Shown here: piece by piece, positions 59,404-64,000 of the stretch
Layout: each line of letters begins with the position of its first letter
How positions within the stretch are numbered: the stretch's first letter is position 1
DNA from: Candidatus Saccharicenans subterraneus
GTDB taxonomy: Bacteria; Acidobacteriota; Aminicenantia; Aminicenantales; Saccharicenantaceae
Assembly: GCA_003426165.1 (NCBI GenBank)
Contig: QUAH01000005.1
Span: 1-64,000, forward strand
Direction: 5' to 3'
Length of the DNA: 64,000 nt
Notes under the pieces: model-generated
The model's input: only the letters and a program-made list of their open reading frames with translations
What the model was told of the DNA's origin: nothing
Databases searched by the model: none
Translations under genes and position numbers: made by a program

Positions 59404-59438
59404 CCGCCGGCCGGAGCCGGACGGGCTCTGGCCGGCGG
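59404..59438 (+). terminator. strong GC hairpin after the large BNR gene
   Basis: A 15-base stem, 59404-59418 with 59424-59438, has one G-T wobble and a five-base loop, starting 24 bases past the BNR stop. Only a weak T-rich tail (GTTATGATT) follows, so termination efficiency is uncertain. The next gene starts 44 bases later. Confidence 0.45.
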
Positions 59439-59482
59439 TTATGATTGACGGCAAGAACTCAAAATATTGAGGAGAAATAAAA

Positions 59483-61600
59483 ATGCCTGGCTATTTCAGC
59501 AAAATGATCAACGGCGTGGCCAGTTTATTGACCGTTAGTCTGGCCATGTTTAGTTTTCTTTCACTCAGCGCCGAGGCCGGGGCCCTGGTTCCTGCCGGAA
59601 CAGACGGCCAGGCTCCTGTCCTGATGCCGGTTCCATCCAGTATCCAGCTCTCCCAGGACAAATTCAGGCTCGATGAGAAATTCTATGCCGGCGGGCAAGA
59701 CCAGCCTGGAGGCCGCGGGTTTAAGGCAGTGGCCAGGTTCATGTCCAGGCTGGGCGGACGGACTGGCTTGTTTCTGGAGCAGGATTTTCTGGCTGACCAG
59801 ACTCCCGGACCCAATACACGCTTGTTCTACAAGTACGAAAGAGTTGGGCGTCTGCTGCCCAATGAGGATGAATCTTATGTTCTCGAAATCAAAACCGAGC
59901 GCATAGAGCTTCGAGCCCCGACCGACCTGGGCATCCTCCGCGGCCTGGAAACCCTGCTGCAGCTTCTTTCTTCTGATGACAGTGGTTATTACTTCCCCTG
60001 CGGGCGAATCGAGGACCGGCCCCGGTTTACCTGGAGAGGACTCCTGATAGATTCCTGCCGCCATTTCATGCCTTTGGAGGTAATTAAAAGAAACCTGCTG
60101 GCCATGGCCGCGGTCAAACTCAACGTCCTGCACTGGCATCTGAGCGAAGACCAGGGTTTCCGGGTCGAAAGCCGGACTTTTCCCAGGCTCCATCAAATGG
60201 GCTCAGACGGCATGTACTATACCCAGGAACAGGTCAGGGAAATCATAGGTTTTGCTGCTGACCTGGGAATAAGGGTCATGCCTGAATTCGACATTCCCGG
60301 TCATTCCACCAGCTGGTTCGTGGGCTACCCGGAGTACGCCAGTGCCCCTGGACCTTATCGCATAGAACGGGGTTTCGGGGTCTTTCACCCGGTATTCAAC
60401 CCGGCCAATCCGGCCACCTATAAATTTTTCGACAGGTTCTTCAGGGAAATGGCTTCTCTTTTTCCCGATCCCTACCTGCACATTGGCGGAGACGAGGTGG
60501 AGGCTGTCCACTGGAAGGAAAATCCGCAAATCCAGGCCTTTATGAAGAAACACAACCTGGCCGATAATCATGCTCTCCAGGCCTATTTCAACCTGCAAAT
60601 CCTGAAGATTCTGACCAAGTACAAAAAGAAGATGGTTGGCTGGGATGAGATTTACCAGCCGGGACTGCCGAAAGACATCGTCATTCAATCCTGGCGTGGA
60701 ACCCAGGCCCTGGTGGACGGAGCCAGGAAGGGCTACCAGGGAATTCTGTCCAACGGCTATTACATCGACCTGTGCGAACCGGCCGAGCGCCATTATCTCA
60801 ACGACCCGATACCGCCTGATTCACCTCTGTCCGCCGACGAAAAAAAGCTCATTTTGGGCGGAGAGGCCACGATGTGGGCCGAGCTGGTTTCGCCGGAAAC
60901 GGTAGATTCCAGGATCTGGCCGCGTGCGGCCGCCATTGCCGAAAGGCTCTGGTCGCCACAGGAAATCAGGGACGTGGAGGACATGTACCGACGGCTTCGA
61001 GTCATAAGTGTTCAACTTGAAGAGCATGGAGTTCAGCACCTCAGAAACCAGGACATGATGTTAAGACGGCTGGTAGGCACCGTTCAGGTCAGTTCGCCGG
61101 AGATGGGTGCTCTACGGGCTTTGGCCAGAATATGCGAGCCGGTCAAGGGATATGCCAGGCACAGCCAGGGTAGAAAATACACTTCGCTGGCCCCGCTGAC
61201 CAGGTTTGTCGATAGCTGTTTTCCCGAGTCGCTGGAGGCCCGAGACTTTAGAAAGAGAGTAGAAGAATACCTTTCATCCAGGCAATCGATAAAAGCCAGG
61301 GCCCTAGAAAACGATTATTTCCTGCCTATGACTACCATTGTTGCCCAGACCTCGGGGCTGTCCGAAAGAATTCCTGCCCTGAAAGAAATCAAACCGCTTA
61401 CCGAAAAGCTAAGAGAACTGGTATTCATAGGATCGGATGCCTTGTTCTATTTGAAATCCGGAAAACAACCCGGAGCCCAGTGGCTGGAAAAACAGAAGAA
61501 GTTGCTGGAAGAGCTGAAAAAGCCTCAGGCCGAGTGCCAGCTGGCCATAATTCCGGCAGTCGAAAAATTGCTGACCGCCCTGGAGGAGGGGAAAAAATAA
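59483..61600 (+). CDS. beta-N-acetylhexosaminidase (GH20), exported
   Basis: A 705-residue GH20 enzyme that removes terminal N-acetylhexosamine using the substrate's own acetamido group. It has a signal sequence (about 12-34), the GH20b-type N-terminal domain (about 40-180), and a TIM barrel with LNVLHWHLSEDQGFRVES, VMPEFDIPGHSTSW and the catalytic pair D337-E338 (HIGGDEVEAVHW). Later GWDEIYQPGLP and GGEATMWAELV complete the active site. The C-terminal helical region runs beyond the usual barrel end by about 170 residues. GAGGAG precedes the ATG. It could act on host glycans, chitin or peptidoglycan fragments. Confidence 0.93.
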   Translation: MPGYFSKMINGVASLLTVSLAMFSFLSLSAEAGALVPAGTDGQAPVLMPVPSSIQLSQDKFRLDEKFYAGGQDQPGGRGFKAVARFMSRLGGRTGLFLEQDFLADQTPGPNTRLFYKYERVGRLLPNEDESYVLEIKTERIELRAPTDLGILRGLETLLQLLSSDDSGYYFPCGRIEDRPRFTWRGLLIDSCRHFMPLEVIKRNLLAMAAVKLNVLHWHLSEDQGFRVESRTFPRLHQMGSDGMYYTQEQVREIIGFAADLGIRVMPEFDIPGHSTSWFVGYPEYASAPGPYRIERGFGVFHPVFNPANPATYKFFDRFFREMASLFPDPYLHIGGDEVEAVHWKENPQIQAFMKKHNLADNHALQAYFNLQILKILTKYKKKMVGWDEIYQPGLPKDIVIQSWRGTQALVDGARKGYQGILSNGYYIDLCEPAERHYLNDPIPPDSPLSADEKKLILGGEATMWAELVSPETVDSRIWPRAAAIAERLWSPQEIRDVEDMYRRLRVISVQLEEHGVQHLRNQDMMLRRLVGTVQVSSPEMGALRALARICEPVKGYARHSQGRKYTSLAPLTRFVDSCFPESLEARDFRKRVEEYLSSRQSIKARALENDYFLPMTTIVAQTSGLSERIPALKEIKPLTEKLRELVFIGSDALFYLKSGKQPGAQWLEKQKKLLEELKKPQAECQLAIIPAVEKLLTALEEGKK

Positions 61601-61654
61601 GAATAAGGTAGCCGGCAAATCATTAACCGGGCGATAAAATAAGAGGGGAGTGCT

Positions 61655-62722
61655 GTGGTAGTTTCAAGGCGGATTCTTTTATCACTGCTAATTATCGTCT
61701 TAGTAATATCTGGAACTTCGAGCCCGAGTGTGCCGCAGATTACCGTTAAAGACAGTCTCGGGCGCCAGGTCCGGATACCGACCAGGGTGGAGAGAATAGT
61801 CTGCCTTCAGCCCGAGCTGCTCAGAATCCTGGTGGCCCTGGGCCAGCAGGATAAGGTGGTGGCGGTTGACCGCTTTCCAGCACGCTACGACCACCTCATG
61901 CCCATAATTTTTCCCGGTGTGTCCGGATTGCCGGTGGTTTCGGTTACGGGCGAAGACGCCAGGGTGGAGGCCATACTGCAACTGGAACCTGACCTGGTCC
62001 TGGTCTCTCCTTCTGAATTTTCTCTATCCAGGAACCTCAGCCGGAAATTGAACTGCCCGGTGGTCAGTCTGAGCGCGGCCGGCAGGATAGATGACCTGCT
62101 GTCCGAAATTGAGATCCTGGCCAGGATTACCGGAAGCGAGAAACGCGGCCGCGACCTGACCGATTATATGCGTTCCCGGCTGGCTGACATAAAGGACCGG
62201 TCCCGAAAAATACCGCTGGCTGAACGGCCGCTGGTCTATCTCAGTTTCTGGGGCTCTCTTCTGCGCTCTCCTGTCAATTATGAGCCGGTTGACCTGGCCG
62301 GCGGGCGCAACCTGGCCAGCCACTTCCGGGGAGTTTACCAGGGTTCGGACACCACGGTGCTCAAGCTGGAAACCCTTCTGTCCCTTGACCCGAAAATAAT
62401 CCTGGTCCATGGTAACTATCTCCCGGCAGAAAGAACGGTAACCGTGGAAACAGTTCTATCAGACCCGAGACTTCAGACCATCCGGGCCGTGCGTGAAAGG
62501 AAATTATATTATACTTTTGGTTTCTGGTACTGGTGGGACCCGGCTCTGGTGCTGGTGGAGTGCCTTTACCTGTCCGAGCTACTGCATTCTGGACCGCCGG
62601 ACAGCCAGGCCATGATCTCATCCGGGGATGAAATCTTTGCCTTTTTTTACGGCCGGCCGGGGTTATTCAGGGAGCTGTGTGCTAAAATAAAAGCTTATGA
62701 CTGGTTCAAAAAGAAAGAATAA
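61655..62722 (+). CDS. ABC transporter substrate-binding protein (iron chelate/cobalamin type)
   Basis: A 355-residue periplasmic binding protein of the BtuF/FepB-like family, with a GTG start behind AGAGGGGAG and a signal sequence (about 4-22). After it comes the typical ITVKDSLGRQVRIPTRVERIVCL opening and the LQLEPDLVLVSPSEFS segment of the first lobe, a long connecting helix, and the second lobe (GGRNLASHFRGVYQG; LSLDPKIILVHGN). The downstream permease gene overlaps by 26 bases. Ligand (heme, siderophore or B12) is undetermined; no riboswitch is seen ahead of the gene. Confidence 0.88.
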   Translation: MVVSRRILLSLLIIVLVISGTSSPSVPQITVKDSLGRQVRIPTRVERIVCLQPELLRILVALGQQDKVVAVDRFPARYDHLMPIIFPGVSGLPVVSVTGEDARVEAILQLEPDLVLVSPSEFSLSRNLSRKLNCPVVSLSAAGRIDDLLSEIEILARITGSEKRGRDLTDYMRSRLADIKDRSRKIPLAERPLVYLSFWGSLLRSPVNYEPVDLAGGRNLASHFRGVYQGSDTTVLKLETLLSLDPKIILVHGNYLPAERTVTVETVLSDPRLQTIRAVRERKLYYTFGFWYWWDPALVLVECLYLSELLHSGPPDSQAMISSGDEIFAFFYGRPGLFRELCAKIKAYDWFKKKE

Positions 62723-63719
62723 AAACAAGGCCATTCTTTATATAGCCATTTTATTTCCGCTGTTGTTGCTGTTGTTTTCTTTATGTCTCGGGACCCTCCG
62801 GGTTTCCCTGAAAGAAGTGCTGGAAATTCTGCTGGCCAGGATATCAGGCTGGCCTTCCGACCTGTTGACCACGCCCGCGGCCAATATTATTTTGAACATC
62901 AGGTTGCCGCGGGTGCTTCTGGCCCTGCTGGCCGGGGCTGCCTTTTCGGTCTCCGGGGCATCCCTGCAGTCTCTTTTCCGGAATCCCCTGGTTAATGAAT
63001 ACATACTGGGCGTGTCTTTCGGGGCAGGTTTTGGGGGCGCCGCCTCCCTGGTTCTGTTCAGCCGCAATTTCCCGCCCCAGGTATTGGCCTTTGCCTGCGG
63101 GCTGCTGGCCGTGGTCCTGGTCCTGGTCATCTCCGAGGGGGCCAGGAACACCCTGGTAGCGGTTCTGCTGACAGGAATAATTGTTTCGGCGCTTTTCCAG
63201 GCGCTTCTGTCAACCCTAGAATTTATAGCCAGTCCCTACGCCCTTCAGGCCCTCTTCTTCTGGCTGCTGGGCAGCTTTTCCCAGGCCACCTGGCCCGACC
63301 TGGCCTGGTCGGCACCTCTGATTCTGGTTGGCCTGGTCTTCCTGCTAAAGCTTGGCTGGCGGATAAACGTCCTGAGCCTGAGCGACGATGAAGCCAGGTC
63401 CTTAGGCCTGGCCGTCAAGAGAGAAAGAATTCTGATCATCTGCCTGGCCACGCTCGTAACCTCGGCCGTGGTGGCCATTGCCGGTATCATCGGCTGGGTC
63501 GGACTCATCGTGCCCCATGCGGTCAGGGGCCTGGTTGGCTCTGACAACCGGCTGGTTCTTCCGGTCTCGGCCGGGCTGGGAGCCAGTCTAATGCTGCTGG
63601 CCGATGACCTGATCAGAACCCTTTTGCCTTTTGAATTTCCGGTTGGCATTCTGACCAGCCTGGTGGGAATTCCATTTTTCCTGTACTTGATCAGTAGGGC
63701 CAGGACCAGCTGGAGTTAG
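62697..63719 (+). CDS. ABC transporter permease of the FecCD/BtuC family
   Basis: A 340-residue polytopic permease with ten or so spans. Family segments: LNIRLPRVLLALLAGAAFSVSGASLQSLFRNPLV, EYILGVSFGAGFGGAASL, LLGSFSQATWPDL, and the Gly-rich VAIAGIIGWVGLIVPHAVR coupling loop. It starts within the binding-protein gene (26-base overlap) and lacks a clear ribosome site, so it is likely translated by coupling. The ATPase gene follows after two bases. Confidence 0.93.
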   Translation: MTGSKRKNKNKAILYIAILFPLLLLLFSLCLGTLRVSLKEVLEILLARISGWPSDLLTTPAANIILNIRLPRVLLALLAGAAFSVSGASLQSLFRNPLVNEYILGVSFGAGFGGAASLVLFSRNFPPQVLAFACGLLAVVLVLVISEGARNTLVAVLLTGIIVSALFQALLSTLEFIASPYALQALFFWLLGSFSQATWPDLAWSAPLILVGLVFLLKLGWRINVLSLSDDEARSLGLAVKRERILIICLATLVTSAVVAIAGIIGWVGLIVPHAVRGLVGSDNRLVLPVSAGLGASLMLLADDLIRTLLPFEFPVGILTSLVGIPFFLYLISRARTSWS

Positions 63720-63721
63720 GC

Positions 63722-64000
63722 ATGCAGATCAGGGTAGAACGACTTCGGGTCAGGCATGAGAATTTTGAACTCCGGGTTGACAACCTGCATTTTTCTGCCA
63801 ACCGGGTTTCGGCCCTGGTCGGTCCCAATGGCGCGGGCAAGTCAACACTGCTCAAAGCTCTGTCCGGGGTAATTAAGCCGGTTGCCGGCTCCATCTTTGT
63901 TGATGGCCGGGAGCTGTCCCGGCTCCGTGGTTCGGAAAGGGCTCGCCTGGTCAGTTACGTTCCACAGGAACACAGTACCGCCCTGAATTTCAGGGTTTTT
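63722..64000 (+). CDS. ABC transporter ATP-binding protein (FecE/BtuD-like), 3' end outside the window
   Basis: The first 93 residues of an ATPase that would power the importer above. A Walker A motif GPNGAGKSTLLKALSG is complete at about residues 35-50, followed by IKPVAGSIFVDGREL and, near the edge, a Q-loop-like VSYVPQEHS. The frame is open to base 64000, so the signature motif and Walker B lie beyond. It starts two bases after the permease stop. Confidence 0.93.
   Translation, partial: MQIRVERLRVRHENFELRVDNLHFSANRVSALVGPNGAGKSTLLKALSGVIKPVAGSIFVDGRELSRLRGSERARLVSYVPQEHSTALNFRVF

Noticed and set aside
1-64000. CRISPR arrays, tRNA/rRNA genes, insertion sequences, phage or toxin-antitoxin modules
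   Set aside because: No regularly spaced repeats, cloverleaf sequences, transposase or integrase motifs or terminal inverted repeats were found on reading through the gaps and genes.

Overview
The window reads as a bacterial chromosome segment from a diderm, rod-shaped heterotroph living on peptides and glycans. Diderm is indicated by a BamA-like barrel at the C-terminus of the protein at 39426-42491; rod shape by an intact mreB-mreC-mreD-mrdA-rodA operon. Three secreted C69 dipeptidases, two M24 peptidases, POT and OPT peptide carriers, an AstE-like deacylase and two very large BNR/VPS10-type propeller proteins together resemble genomes of Candidatus Aminicenantes and related Acidobacteriota-like lineages. 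That placement is inferred from gene content, not from a marker gene. Coding density is high: no gap reaches 300 bases, and I found no tRNA, rRNA, CRISPR array, insertion sequence or obvious pseudogene.

Layout. 1-4.8 kb: acnB, a short-chain dehydrogenase, an orphan EF-Tu-domain-II-like small protein and an M23 peptidase. 4.9-8.4 kb (minus): OPT transporter, def and fmt. 8.6-16.4 kb: the elongasome operon mreB-mreC-mreD-mrdA-rodA, ending in a radical SAM/DUF2344 fusion. 16.4-28.0 kb: mixed single genes for peptide and amino-acid use (WbqC-like protein, C69 dipeptidase, MFS, two M24 peptidases, POT carrier, two PLP aminotransferases, an OYE-type oxidoreductase). 28.1-31.6 kb: a ProXp-ala-like editing protein, a CBM9-like secreted protein, a serine hydrolase and an unknown helical protein. 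31.6-39.3 kb (minus): a tight run of carrier, 53-residue membrane protein, AstE-like deacylase, two C69 dipeptidases and a small exported protein, preceded by an SPL-type radical SAM gene. 39.4-42.5 kb: a 1021-residue HExxH peptidase/propeller/outer-membrane-barrel fusion. 42.5-46.6 kb (minus): an MFS permease, a Gfo/Idh/MocA oxidoreductase and a sugar isomerase-DUF1080 fusion, which look like a 3-keto-glycoside route. 46.8-50.0 kb: PilZ, DUF2207, an unknown protein and a DUF4342 protein. 50.1-61.6 kb: two BNR propeller proteins, a lipoprotein, a GH105-like hydrolase, an ArsC-like phosphatase-fold protein, a DUF2892 protein, an AlkD-like repair protein and a GH20 hexosaminidase. 61.7-64.0 kb: an iron/cobalamin-type ABC importer running off the right edge.

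How the genes fit together: secreted exopeptidases and glycosidases would release dipeptides, acylated amino acids and sugars. The POT, OPT, MFS and DctM-like carriers would take them up, and the aminotransferases and aconitase would feed them into central metabolism. Several good sigma-70-type promoters sit so close to their start codons, with no Shine-Dalgarno sequence, that leaderless transcripts are likely (def, the DctM-like carrier, the AlkD-like gene).

Nothing here is a clear defence or mobile system. The most promising little-described units are the peptide-scavenging run with its 53-residue membrane protein, the peptidase-propeller-barrel fusion, the isomerase-DUF1080 cluster, and the helical insert that splits a propeller repeat in the 1169-residue BNR protein.
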